From assembly GCA_020726505.1 (NCBI GenBank), contig JAHLEZ010000037.1, positions 62,001 to 126,000 on the forward strand: a stretch of DNA of 64,000 nt, read 5' to 3'. Positions within the stretch are counted from its first letter, which is position 1, and every line of letters starts with the position of its first letter. The notes under the pieces are model-generated. The model was not told the DNA's origin, did no database searches, and saw nothing but the letters and a program-made list of their open reading frames with translations. Origin of the DNA: Leptodontidium sp. MPI-SDFR-AT-0119 (Eukaryota > Ascomycota > Leotiomycetes > Helotiales > Leptodontidiaceae). The position numbers were made by a program, and so were the translations under genes. This document shows, one piece after another, positions 26,698 to 39,000 of the stretch.

Positions 26698-29600
26698 CAA
26701 TCGGACCGCTTCAAACACAGTAAATTTTTAGAATATAAAAAAGTGGAGTTTTTTTTTTATTAAAACTTGTAAAATAGTTCAAAAAGCTTATTTAAATATT
26801 TACTTTTTTAAAAATATTATATAAATAAAAAGTTATAAGTAAATATATTATAAAAAAAAAGTTTTTAGATTTTTTAGCGGTTTTCCTTGGCATTAATATA
26901 AGTTTTATATTAGGACTCACAAAAAGAAACTAATAAGAGGAATCGACTACGATAAGCTTTCTATATATTATAAATTAAATACTTTTTCAAAATATTAAGT
27001 TTTAAAAATTAATTATTATTAAGGTTTTAAAAGCTTAGTAATTAAGCGAGGTAAAATATCGTTAAGTTTAACGTCAAACCTACTTTACTTTTATACTTAC
27101 TATAACTACTACTTTCGTAATAGCTTATATAGCTCCGTCTAAGCGTAATCAAAGCGCTACGCTCGCTAAAACACCTCTTAGCTCGCTTAGTAAGCGAATC
27201 ACAAAGTATCTACGTTAAAAAACACCCGAAACAACTATTAATTCTATTATACTTCCTTTACTCTTACGCCCTACGAAACCTACTTATACCTTTACACTTA
27301 CTACTTTTAATAGTAATCAAGTCGATTAATTAAAATCTAAGGAGGAAAATATAATAGCTTAAGTAATTAGTAAATTAGAAAGTAAAGAATTAAGTGAAAG
27401 TAAAGAAGATAATAATATTATTCGTGTAAACGAGTTTTTAAATTAAGATCTTAATAAGTTAGGCCCGGACAAGCTAGACAAGGAGGATATCAACGAATCA
27501 GATACTAAGATTAAAGTAAGCGAAGAGTTTAAAAACTCTAAGTTCTTTAGTCAATTAGTTATCGATTTAAAAAGTAGTCTTAACTTTAAGTTACCTTTTA
27601 AAAAAGTAATTATAAGCTTTTCTTTAAGTACGTATTAACTATTTATTTTTCTATTTAATAAAGATATTTATTAACCTTATATATAAATTTAAAAGGAGCT
27701 TATACGCTAAAGTATACCGCTATTAAAGAAAAATCAGTATATACTTAAAAGCGTCTACGAGCTTAAAAACGACAAGTTAAGCGTTAAGCTAAAAGGTTTA
27801 AAACCCCTACAGTTACTTAATTAACGACTCAAAAGAGTATTAACTCTTTCTTTACATTAAAGCCTCTTACCCCTGCCCTTATTAAAGAAGAAGAAGATAT
27901 ATTCGAAGATATTAACGAATTAAGTGACGACGAAGATTCAGAATTTAATATTATAATAAAGGCAAAGTTTAAGACTAAAAATAACTCTATTAAGTTAGAC
28001 AATTTAAACAATATTAAATTTATTAATAATAAACGTAGAAAGCTCTTATTAGACTTTCTAATCGGCGACGTTATTAATATCGCTTCTAAGGTCTCTTTTA
28101 CGCTAAGGACTTATAAAGAGGTACTAAACTTAATTAAGTAACAAGTTAATAATAAACGCCTTCTTTTCTTACCTCGTCTACGCTTTAAATACTCGCTTAT
28201 TTAATAATATATCTAAAATCTCTTAAAAAAGAGTCCTCGTAGAGGTCGAATCGAAGCTTCTCTTCTTATTACCGAAAGTAATCACCTTACTAGCGACGGA
28301 AAAACCCTTACCCGTAAAATTAGAGCTCTTTTTCTTTATTATAGAGCCTTCGGATCTCTCCCTTTAAAGACTAAAGGGGATAAATAGTTAAATCAGTCTT
28401 ATTTAGACAACGAAGACGTCTTTAGAGCTTGCCAAGTGTAATTATTAACTCAAAAGCTCGCTACAGTTACCCCGAAACGCTTCCGGCATATTATTAATAC
28501 GGAAATTATACCTCGCTTACTTACTAGCGTAAAAAAGGCTAAAAAACCTCTCCTTAGACGTACTACTAGTACACGCGGTACACTTAGTAAAAAGCCGAAA
28601 GAGTAAAAACCTCTTAATAAAACAATTACTTATAAGTAGCTAAATCGACTCGGATTTTACGCTACCGAAGAAAAGAAGGGAGTCTACGTAGACGGCTATA
28701 AGAGAGCTAACGTAATTGAATATCGTTAATAGGTTAATTATATTTATACTTTCCTTTTTAAGAAGTAATTACTAACTAATTTAAAAGGAGTTTCTACTGT
28801 AAATAGCTTACTACTAATCGCTTACTATAAATTACGAAGAAGACGCTAATAAAGTCTTATAACTAATTGCACCTAACTTACCCTTTAAAGAGAAAGAGTA
28901 TGTTATCTATTACTACGACGAGAGCTGTTTCTACGCTAAGGAGTACTTTAAGCGAATTTGGCTTAATAAAAATTAACAAAAAATGCCGTCGAAGAATAAA
29001 GGAGGCTTTATTTATTACTTAGACTTTATAAGTTTAAAAGGAAAGCTTATAATTAGTTAAAAAGATACTTGGGAAATCATTTATCCCGATGGGCTGCAAA
29101 AAAACCCTTATTAAGACACAAAGTAACTACTTGATCAGGTTAAGCGAGCTATTAATATATTCGAAAAAAAGCACTTAAATAAAGTAACTGTTTTTGTATT
29201 CGACTAATCAAGTGCTTACGCTAGTAAGGGAGACAAAGCTTTAAACGCCTTTGTAATAAATCTTAAAGAAAGTAAAGCTCCTTTGCCTTAAAAGATTAGT
29301 TATACCTTCCCTTTTAAGAAGTACTTACTAACTTTAAGTTTATAGAATACAATTTTTCCTCCTAATATTAGCGAAGCTAAGTAAGCTCATGGGTTAGTTA
29401 GTACTCTTTAAGAGCTCAATTATAAAGTTGAAAAGACTATCAAGGTGGCAATTAAAGGCTACCTTAATAAAAAGAGGGTTAAGAAGACTATAATAGAAGA
29501 AGTCCTAAAGGGGATTAAAGTAATCCTTACTAAGAGAAGTTATTTACTAATTAGTAAGTAGCTTCTATTTATTAAGTAAATTATTAATAATTAATAGGTA

Positions 29601-30827
29601 AAAAGTGCCCAGTTATTAAGTGCTTTAATAAGGCTAAGAAAAATTATAACCCAATTCTCTCTTAGCCTTTAAAAAAGCCTACAACTTGTTACTTAGCGCG
29701 GATTCTAGCTAATTATAAAGACTTCTTTGAGCAAAAGTCGGCGTTTAAAGAGATACTATTAGTTAGGGGCTATAAGTGTCTATTTCTACCGAAATTCTAT
29801 TACGAGTTAAACCCGATTAAGATATATTAAGCTTATTATAAGAACCTTTATCGGCAAGTTTAGAAAAAGACCTTTAAAGAAGTAAGTCTCTTATAATAAC
29901 TTTGAATTTACTAACTTAATTCTAGGCTAAAGAAGCTTATTTTAAAGCTTTAGATTCTTGCCCTCTTAATACTTTACGAAAGTATTATAATAAAGCTTCA
30001 CGCTTTATAAACGCTTACTGTAAAGGATTAAGCGTAAAGTAAGCCGCTTAGTGCGTTAAAAAGTAAAGTAGCCATAAAACTATCTCAGAGACTATAATAA
30101 AGGAGTTTAATATAGTACTAGAGGATAGGCAAGATATAAACGAATTGGCTTAATTAGTTAGATTTTGTATTTATTTGTTAGCGCAGTAGCTAGCTTAGTA
30201 GTTATAAAAGTACTTTATAAAGAGTGATAATCCGAATTTGAGTTAAAAACCTCTCTCTCTAACTCAGTAGAATCGTTCTTTACTTTAATTTATTTTTAAG
30301 AAAAAGAAATATTTAAAAGTAAAGATATTATCTTAACCTAAAAGAATAACACTAGAGACACTAATAACTAAGCTATATTACACTAAAGTATATAAGTTAA
30401 TTATTATAAGTATAAATAATAGTAATATAAGTAATAATATATAGTTTAAATATAAAAAGGTTTTTTTTCACTCTTTAATTATAAAGAAAAAATTAAATCT
30501 AAGGAAATAAAGTAGATCTAACTAAGAATACTTAGAATACTTTTTAGCTAAAGTCTATATTCGAATTAATAAGGATTTTAAAAACTAAATTGTTTTAAAA
30601 ATATTTACTAATTGATTTTTAAAACTTATATATAAAAAAATTAAAAATCTTAAATATTTTAGCGGTGCTAAGACCCACCTTCTATAAGTACCTAAATTCG
30701 AGCGCTAGCCCGATCTGGATAAAAGTGGGTCCGTTAGAATACTAGTAGTGAAGCGCACAATATAAGTTAAATAGATATATTATAATACTTAATTTTCAAA
30801 ATTACTGTGTTTGAAGCGGTCTGACTG
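26698..30827 (+). mobile_element. 4.1-kb DDE transposon with TIRs and TA target duplication
   Basis: The left end (26,698) reads CAATCGGACCGCTTCAAACA and the right end (30,827), in reverse complement, reads CAGTCAGACCGCTTCAAACA. The inverted repeats match over about 30 bp with RIP-type differences. TA flanks both ends (26,696-26,697 and 30,828-30,829), as for Tc1/mariner-type insertion. The element carries one degraded transposase gene on the plus strand. A second copy in opposite orientation ends at position 214. Confidence 0.85.
27340..30160 (+). pseudogene. DDE transposase of the TA-inserting element, RIP-degraded
   Basis: The plus-strand frame shows, in order: an acidic N-terminal region (about 27,340-27,560); TQKLATVTPKRFRHIINTEI near 28,450; LNRLGFYATEEKKGVYVDGY near 28,640-28,700; YYYDESCFYAKEYFK near 28,910, with the first catalytic-type Asp in the HDES-like motif; and FVFD-SSAYASKGDKALNAFV near 29,190-29,250, a second Asp in the FDxSSAH motif. 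A tail region around 29,960-30,050 corresponds to the basic family C-terminus. This is the widespread fungal DDE family with IDGHER- and HDES-type motifs. TA duplication supports IS630-Tc1-mariner affinity. Many TAG/TAA codons make it non-functional. Confidence 0.7.
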
Positions 30828-30829
30828 TA

Positions 30830-32372
30830 GACTTACTTTTGCCCTTATTACTGGCGCTTTTAATAACGTCTTTAATAGCTTATAATATTAGTTTGTCTAA
30901 TTTAATTTAGTCTCGTAGTCCCTTTTATTTACTACTAGTAAGGTACTATTAGATTTACTTTATTATAGCATCATTTATTAGAGGATTTAGTCTAACATTT
31001 CTATTAAAGTCTTTTATATAGACCTTTTTATAAATAATAAGTTAAAGTTGAGTACAATTTAAAGGGCTCTATTTATAAGTCTAATTATTTTAGTAAGGGC
31101 ATGACTTCTCAGGGGATTTCTCTTTTAAAGGTTTACGAGTGTCCTTATTACTTTCTAACGTTACTTTATTATTAAACGATTGTTTGTTAAAAGTAATAAA
31201 GTATCTATGACCTTAGGTTCTATAGCCTAATAAAAGAGCTTAATATTAGGGGCTTGATTTATTAGCGTAAAATAAACAAGCTAACTAATTAATAATATAT
31301 AAAAGAGGAAGACTAAGAGTCTTATACTCTTAAATTTTCTCACTTTAGTACTTTACTTATAAGTAATTAAAGTTAATTATATTAATTATTCCTTTCACGT
31401 TTATTACTTTATATAACTAAGCTTTTTAAACAAGCTCTTAGTGAAATATAATTTATACGCGAGGGTTACTTTTTCCCTTAGTCTTAAGGGATTCTTAGTA
31501 GTCGTTTTATGTCTAAGTTTAAATTAATATCTCTATTTAATAGAGTGCCTCCTTAAGGAACAAAGGATCACTTAAATATTTATATACTTTTCTTATATTA
31601 CTTGAGCTGCCGTAATACTAAAGAATTACTTAGTTATATTCCTCTCGATTTAGTTATAGAGTTTAAAGTAGTTAAACACTCGGGACTACTAAATTATATT
31701 TTAGAAGACGTACTCTTTAGTCCTAGCCTTTACTTACTTTTAGAGTGACTTAGGGGTTATAAGGTCAAGCTTTATTAGTAACGTTAAAAATAGTTCAAAT
31801 ATTCTAGAGTTGCCCCATACACTAAGCGTTAAAGGTGTAAAAGTTTAATTACCTCTGCCCTTAGAGTCTAAGTTAATAATAGTTACACTACTTACTATAG
31901 TACTCGAGGAACTAAGAGCTCTTTTAGTGTTTCTTAGAATTACTACTTAATTATTAATTACTTAAGTCTTAAGCTATTCTTTGTATATATATATATAAAG
32001 AGCTAGTAGTTTATATTATTTTTAGTATTAGCTTCCTCTGTGAGTTCTTTAGTAGCTAGAAAAGTAGTATTAAAGATTTTAAATAAAGATATAATATCTT
32101 TTTTATTAAGGTCGACGTATAATTAAAGTCTAAGTATATTTATTATAAGTGTAAAGTATATAAGTTATATTAGTTAATCTTCGGGTTTATTATATAAGAT
32201 CTTAGACAATAAGAGCTTAGTAAGTTCGTTAATACTTATAAAAGACATATCGAATAATTAATATATAATTATAAAATTAAAAGTAGAGATTAAATAATCG
32301 TAGAACTTATTAACTAAAAGTTCTTCTATAAATACGCCGTGTAGCTTAAATAAGATAAGTGTAACTCTTAAC
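30830..32372. other. AT-rich gap, nothing firmly recognised
   Basis: Continuation of whatever the DDE transposon inserted into. It is heavily RIPped on both strands, with no motif I can assign. The GC-richer start (30,830-30,870) could be the rest of the LTR-like sequence at 26,547-26,697. Confidence 0.45.
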
Positions 32373-32518
32373 TATCGTGTAAAAGAAGAGGTTTAGTAAT
32401 TAAAAAGTTTTACGATTAAATAAAGTTTTAGAAAGTGTATTCAAAGATTAATTAAATTAAGCGTTATCCTCTTTAAGAGAAGAGCTAAAGACTAAGTTTA
32501 TATACCTGGAATGCTTAC
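32373..32518 (+). repeat. 146-bp direct repeat, right copy
   Basis: Same length and orientation as 19,669-19,814, starting TATCGTGTAAAAG with RIP-type changes (TG to TA, CA to TA). It ends ...ATGCTTAC immediately before TGTTAGATTTTGAC, the putative start of the outer copia element. Confidence 0.6.
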
Positions 32519-33569
32519 TGTTAGATTTTGACTTCGGTAACTCGTGCCGACTCTACGCTAGAGAACAGCCGAAGTAATTTCCACTGCTTACGCGGCTCGG
32601 AAATTACTCTCGTATTTGATTACGTAGTCCGTAAGAGCCACGTAATCGATTACGTAGTCGTCGAAGCTTCTAGAGAAGCTAATATTATATATAACTACCG
32701 AAAAGCCCTTATAGCTCTTCTCTCAAGTAAGTAAGCAATTTACTTTGTCTCTAATCACGTGTCCTCACTTATTGCGCTTCCTCTCTTCTAATTAGCTCAC
32801 TTATTTTCACATAATAGTAATTCGCTAAAGTGGCCTATAATATTAGTTACTGACACACTATTCCCGATTAAGACTATTAACTAGACTCGAACTAGTATTA
32901 CTACTACTTCCGTTTAAACGCTTATTAAAAAAGCTATACTAGCTTCTCTTAATTAAAGTAAGCTAGTCCCCTTTAAGCCCTTACTAACCCGATTAGGACG
33001 TATTACGGACCCGAGGCCTTTGACCCTAAGACTAAACCCTAAGGAAATTATAACTTAGTAGTCTCTAGACGTTATAAGCGTGCGTAGCCACTTAGATTGC
33101 GGTTCTAAGTCTTATAATAAGCTTCTCATTTTTAGGTGCTTATACCTTTACGGCGCTAGTAGTAGCTATTAGTAGCGTATTAACGTAATTATATTAAAGA
33201 GTAGCTGTCTAAATCGTTACTAGTTTAACACAAATTACAGTAGTCTTTAAGCTTTATTAGTTATATAAGAAGTTATCCTTAGAGAGGGTTATAGTTAATT
33301 ACCTCTTATGAGAGAAACTAAGTTAGTAGTGGCGCTAGCGTTGTAATAAGAGCCTAAGTAGACCGCTAGGAACCCTATTATAATACTAATTAAACGAAAC
33401 CCTTAGTAAGGTAATATATAAGTCCTTGGCAAGACTTTTACCTTAATATATCGATTTTAAATCGATTTAGGGCATACTAAATCAAAGAGGGAGAGAGCCT
33501 CAACGAGAGGTTAAAGACTTAAATAAAGTCTAAGACTAAAATAGTCTAATAAATCACTATAAGTGATAT

Positions 33570-34380
33570 TTGCCTAAGAGGAATTAAAGAAGCTAAACTC
33601 AATCGAGATAAGCTTAAAATAGCTGTTACTGCCTTTAAGGGAGAGAAGCTAGTAAGTAAATCTAATTATATTAAGTAAATAAACCCTATTAGTTTATTCC
33701 TGGAAATTAACGGCTATATGCCTTATATTTCTAGTAAAGCTTCGCCTCTAGACTAATCCTTATATTACGTTAGGAGTACTAAAGGAAGTAGATTCGTATT
33801 AGCCTCTTATTCTTAAGAGTTAACTATAAAATACTATAAAAAGCTAGACTACTTTAAGACTCAGAGCTAAAAAGTGCTAAGGGCGCTAAAGTCGATTATA
33901 TCGCTGGAAAATTAAGAGCGATTCAAAGACAAAAATACGACTAAGAAGCTATAGAACGCTATTTAAGCTACCTTCGGCTAATTAACGTTAGAGTTAGTTG
34001 GCCGTTATATAAACTAAATCGTCGACTTTAATTACAGCTCTTATAAGAGTATAAACGAATACACTAGTGTAATCTAATCGAGCGCTATATACCTAAAGTA
34101 ACTAGACTGCGAGATTCCTAAGCCTATAATAGTTAGCCTAATACTAAAAGGCTTGCTAAGCTCTTTTGACGCTTTTTTGTCTTATAAATACGAGAAAATG
34201 TTAAGTAATCTTAAGAATATTAATATTAACGGTCTAATTAACGACTTAATTTCAGAAGAAGCTCGTATAGGCGCTAACGCTGACTTTAACACTAATAAAG
34301 TGTCTAAAGGCAGTAGAGGCAATAATAGAAAATACTGTAATAAATGTAAAGTCACGGGATATATAACGTCTACGTATTAA
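33570..34380 (+). pseudogene. Gag of the outer copia element, first part
   Basis: The plus-strand frame includes FKGEKLVSKSNYIK (about 33,630), SLFLEINGYMP, LASYS-ELTIKYY and an intact stretch at 34,153-34,380 with LSSFDAFLSYKYEKMLSNLK and NDLISEEARIGAN. It ends with a C-x2-C-x4-Y-x4-Y remnant of a CCHC zinc knuckle (CNKCKVTGYITSTY), where His and the last Cys appear to have become Tyr by RIP-type changes. The frame is cut at 34,381-34,385 (GTCTT) by insertion of copia-A and continues at 42,032. It is a UBN2/copia-type capsid protein in origin, with several stops. Confidence 0.75.
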
Positions 34381-34385
34381 GTCTT

Positions 34386-34570
34386 TGTGGTGCAGAAGTG
34401 GAGTAGAGCCTTGCGATCAACGTAGGGAGAACTGAAGTAGTTGATTGTTCTCTAGAATACATGAGGAAATCAGGGGAACACGTTATTCTCCTAAAAGCGG
34501 TATAACGTGGCAGAAACTATATTTAGCGTAGCGCGCAGCTAACTGAGCATTAGCCCGTGCCTATACGACA
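34386..34570 (-). repeat. Copia-A 3' LTR (185 bp)
   Basis: On the plus strand it begins TGTGGTGCAGAAG at the target duplication GTCTT and ends CTATACGACA. It matches 41,847-42,031 over its full length with transition differences. Confidence 0.9.
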
Positions 34571-34780
34571 TACCCCCTAACTAAGTGATAATAGTAAGCT
34601 ATTAGTATTGTAGTTGGTTACGTTAAGCGAGAGTAAATACTAAACTAAATACTTAGGCTACAACTATTCCTGTACTACTAAGTTAGGCAAACAACCCTCT
34701 TATTTAAAGTGGCGTAGCCCCCACTTAATTCTTGATCTTGTAACTACTTTACACTATATAGATCGACTCTTTTCGATCTA

Positions 34781-34835
34781 CTAACTAATTAATTAATTAA
34801 TAATTAATTAATTAATTAATAAATCGATTAATCGG
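34781..34835. repeat. TTAA/AATT simple repeat
   Basis: A run of tandem AATT-type units interrupted once, within the 3' untranslated part of copia-A. No function is apparent. Confidence 0.8.
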
Positions 34836-34941
34836 CACTATAGGTGTCTCACGGCGATCTACTACTACCGTCAAGGCTGATTGTCTATCTGTCGTTATAA
34901 GTTATTTGAATTGAATTGAGTTAATCGTTGATCTTGAAGTT

Positions 34942-35840
34942 ATGTATTAATTTGGGCATTACTAATTATAATAGGCGAAGAAGAAGAAGGAGGCTAAGAA
35001 GGCTCTAAAGGTTACTCTTACTCCAAAGAGAGCTGCTATAGCTGCTCTTATTGTTCGTGCTTGTGCTCCTCGTGTTAAGGGAGCTGAGTGTGCGGTTGTT
35101 TACTTAGGTTATATTAATGGCGCCTTTTAAATTAAAAGTACCGGCGAGTACTTTAATATTATTAGTCGGAGTGCTCGCTACTTTACGTGCGCCTCGGGCC
35201 ACTCTTATAAGGTTGCTTCCGCTGTTGCCTAGGCCCTCTTCTTAGTTTACTGGGCTACGCTCTTGAATAACGCAGGCGAGAAGGTAAATTCCTTAGGTTG
35301 TTCTTTTTTAACGTGTGATTACTAACCTTTTTAAGAATTAGAGCGCCTGAGAGCTCTTGTTTTAGCGGCCCTCAAGGGTTAAGTTGTTACTAGTAGAGCT
35401 GCCGGTGGAGTAACTGGCTCTGCCAGTCGTGCTTTAAGTGCGGCCTCGGCTACTCTTTATGTCGATTCCTCCTCGGAGTTAGAGGGTAGTAAGGAGACTC
35501 CTCGGGGAGTAACTCCGGCTTTTCTTGCTACTCTTGCGGCTACTACTCCTGCTGTAGCTGTAGGTGGAGCTGGTGGAGCTAGTAGAGCTACTATTGCGGC
35601 CGCTGGCATTAGTACTAGTCTTGTTACTTTCTAGGCCCTGATGGCTGATAAGCCTCCTAGAGTTACTCTTATATTAGAGTAAGAAGCTTAAGCTGCTTAG
35701 GTTGAGGAGCTTGTTAAGGTGATTGCTAGTGCGTTAAGTGACTTAGTTCGGGAGGTTTTAGGCCTTCTAATTACATAAGTTGCTCTCTTTTGTGTAAGGC
35801 GAGGCTTAAGAACTTCTAAACAACTAAGTGTCCCTTTATA
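34942..35840 (+). pseudogene. Antisense accessory ORF inside copia-A, cysteine-rich, unknown function
   Basis: On the strand opposite to gag-pol and between pol and the 3' LTR there is a long protein-like frame beginning ATG at 34,942. It opens with a Lys-rich segment (AKKKKEAKKALK), then TPKRAAIAALIVRACAP and a putative zinc-binding region with ECAVVYLGYINGAF...RYFTCASGHSYK (about 35,088-35,212), where Val/Tyr positions could be former Cys. An Ala/Gly/Thr-rich low-complexity part (35,380-35,640) and a Leu-rich segment (35,700-35,790) follow. About ten in-frame stops are all TAA/TAG, explicable by RIP from Gln/Trp codons. GC is higher than in pol. The Cys pattern resembles the small Cys-x2-Cys proteins common in fungal repeats, but I cannot name a family. 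The C-terminus is uncertain. Confidence 0.5.
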
Positions 35841-36070
35841 ATTTACTTACGTTACGTTACTTTTATTATAAAAACAAATAACTATTAAGAGTAATTAAAT
35901 CTTCTAAATGCCGTGAATTTCACGCCCGAGCTCAGTTACTCTCTAAGTAAATAAAATAGTAAGAGAATTTACAAAGGAATAATAAATACATAAAAAGATA
36001 CCCTTATAATAAAGGAAAAAGTAAAGAACGTGTATAAAGACTTACTTTAAAGTGAAGGCTTTATAGTGAG

Positions 36071-39000
36071 TTACTCTAGTTGAGCACGAATATCGACTAA
36101 GTTAATGAGAGTAACAAAATTCTCAAATTTCTGTCGAGAGAGGTTCTTTGTAAGTCTATTAGCGGGTATATAGCCTGTAAGTAAATATTCGACTAAAAAA
36201 GTGCCCTTTTAAAACTCTTAGCACAATTATATATTCTAAATATTAACGTGGCGTAACTTAGTAGAGATACGCTGATTTTCCTTAATAATTAACTATATCG
36301 TTTATTAATTGTCGTAGAAGATTCTTTAAATTTCCCTTAACTTAAGACGTAACTCTTAAAAGAAACGCTATAAAGCTATAATCTCCTTAGCCGTGCGCTT
36401 AACGCCTAAAAGCTCAGCTTATATAGTCGAAGTAGTGACTGTATCTTATAAGGCCGCTCTCTATAAGATTAAACCTCTAAAAAGTATTATAATATAACTA
36501 TTAGAAGAGCGCCTAGTATTGAGATCGTTTGTAAATGAAGTATCCGAAGCTATAATAAGCTGAGAGTCGCGTAGTTTGTAGCTGTAAGTGATCGCCAAAA
36601 ATCGGGTTCTGAAGAGGTAACGAATAGTCTAATTGACTGCCGCAAGGTGCTTTAAAGAGGGGTTAGTTAAGAAGTGAGAAAGTTTTAAAGTTACAAATAT
36701 AACGTTTACGTGTAATATAATTGCCGTGTAAAGTACTAAGCTAACCTTCTCTTAATACTCCTTAATTTGAACCGGGGTTACTTGCCCTTAATTCTTTAGT
36801 AGCTCGACTTAAGGTAGTGAAGTACTTAAGTAATTTCTATTTACTAAGTTAAATCGTAAAATAACTTTTTAGATATAAGTGTCGTGTACTAGAGAAATAG
36901 TCTTTACTTGACGATCTCTAATAACGCGAACACTTAAAAACCACTTTATTAGTTCTCCTCTAGTAAGCTCGTATACTGTATTTAAGCCGTTAATAATAGG
37001 TTAAGTGTCTTTAAGGGCTAAAGAGTAATATAACACTTAAATATCGTCGACATAGAAGATAATAAAGACTGAACGTTACTCGTTTATGAAGATATAAGGC
37101 TCCTTCTTATAGGGGATTAACCTTAACTTTAACAAAGTTCTAGTAAAGTCTTTGTATTATAATACTAGCGAGTCTTTAAGTCTATAAAGTGCACGATTAA
37201 CTTCTACTATTATCCCGTCTTATTTAAATCTGTCTAGTAAGTAATAGCGTACGCGAGCACTCGATTCGCTTCGTTTGGCGTTAATAAAGGCGTTGACAAT
37301 ATTAAATTAGATTATCTTTAAATCAAATTGAGCTGTTATTGTTATAGCGGTCTTAAAAGAACGAGCAGTTAAGGTTGCCGTATATGTTGAGAGAATTGAC
37401 GTTTCGAGTTATAAGTCTCCCCTAATAATAACTCGCGAGCGACACTTAGTCAAATACCTTAACGAATCGACTTTAGCGTGAAATACTTATTTTAATAGTA
37501 TTAGTTATTCGGTGGCGAAGTTTTATTTAACGACTCTCTAGTAGTTGCGCGACTTTAAGTTAGTGATTTCCTTAATTACGTCGGCTCGGAAGTGCTCTCT
37601 TAAAGGGTGATCTTTGAGGTCTCTCTAATTTAATAGGTCCTTTAGTAATTAAGATTAGTATATTCGTAGAAGATTAACTAGTTGTCGAATTTCGACATTT
37701 TTAAGAATAGACGCTGAGATTATAACGTGGACTGCGCTTAAGTCTTTCCTGTCTTTTTGCACTAGTTCTTAACTAGGCCAAAAGGTCCCTAGAAAATCCT
37801 TTAAATACTTATAATTACTCGACGGGTTTAACGATTCCGTAATTAGCTCTTTAATAGTTATTATATAAACGCTTCGATTCGGTTTCGTAATCTTATTACT
37901 AACTCGGGTCTTTCGACCGTCGCCAGTTACTTGATCTTCTACCCTCTTCCTCTGTAGAGGTTTAGGTAAGTTATTGTTAATTAGGACTAGAAGTAGTAAG
38001 TGTTACTTTATACTTAATTCTTCCCCTAAGTCTAACGAATTAAGATACTCCTTATACTTTATTACTTAAGGTGGAGCTTCTAATTACTTAGGGCCGGCAC
38101 TTTAAGTAGGTGCTCCTTAACGCTTAAGACCGCGCTCTCGGTCGTATAGCCCTTAAGAGTATATAATAACTTGTAGTATTAATTAGCGCTTAGTTCTTAC
38201 ATCTTTCTTAAAGTTTAGTGCGCCACGTAAGACATCTCTCCTAGTTATGCTCTAAGACACTAACTATCTTGATTTGTCGACTCGTTTTGAGACCTAATTA
38301 GGGTACTCGTGAGTAAGAAGTCTAATACTCTTCCTTAGTTGTTTTACCCCTGAGTTTTTACTAACGAGTTCTATTAATCTTAACTTTTTTAGGGGTAGTA
38401 TTAATTGCTTTACCCCTGTAGTTAAAAGCTTAATCAAAGGCTGTGGCACCCCTGAGGTTATAAACTCAGTAGTTTTTATAGAACTTATTACTTAGCTTAG
38501 TTGTTCCTTTTCTAAGGTAGTACTTATTATTAATTCTAGTATATTAAGTGTGCTCAGTCGATTAATTATATTAGTTCTAGTGTCTTAAGGTCCCTCCTCT
38601 TCTTCTAGTATTTTAGTAAGATCTCTTAATATTAAGCGCGGCTAGCCGACCGCTCTCTCCACGTTTAAAGAGCCCAAATAAAAGAGGGATTTATTGAAAG
38701 TAATATTCCGAGTCACTATTACACGCTATAATTGAGGTACTTAGACCTTATATATATTGGACGAGACGTATCTTACTAAGTATCTAAGGTGCGCTCTTAG
38801 GTTGACTTTAAATGCTCTCTTTTATTAAAGAGCCTCTTAGTCCTTGATTATAAGGTAGGCTCTATAGTTATACGCCTATATGTTACTTTAGTCAAGTCGT
38901 ATATTAGTGTTAAGCTTCTGAATAAGCTTAGGGTCGTAATACCGAAAATATTGCCTAAACTAGGCGTAAAAGATCTCATTTAGACTTTTAAAGCCTTTTC

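Noticed and set aside
1..26913. A single 26.9-kb giant transposon with 214-bp terminal inverted repeats
   Set aside because: The inverted ends are better explained as two copies of the 4.1-kb DDE element: 26,698-30,827 is complete with its own TIRs and TA duplication, and the repeat at 1-214 has the TIR tip on its right side, so that element extends left out of the window.
32528..32734. 68-codon plus-strand open frame
   Set aside because: It lies in the putative LTR/leader of the outer copia element, before gag, with no domain; probably chance.
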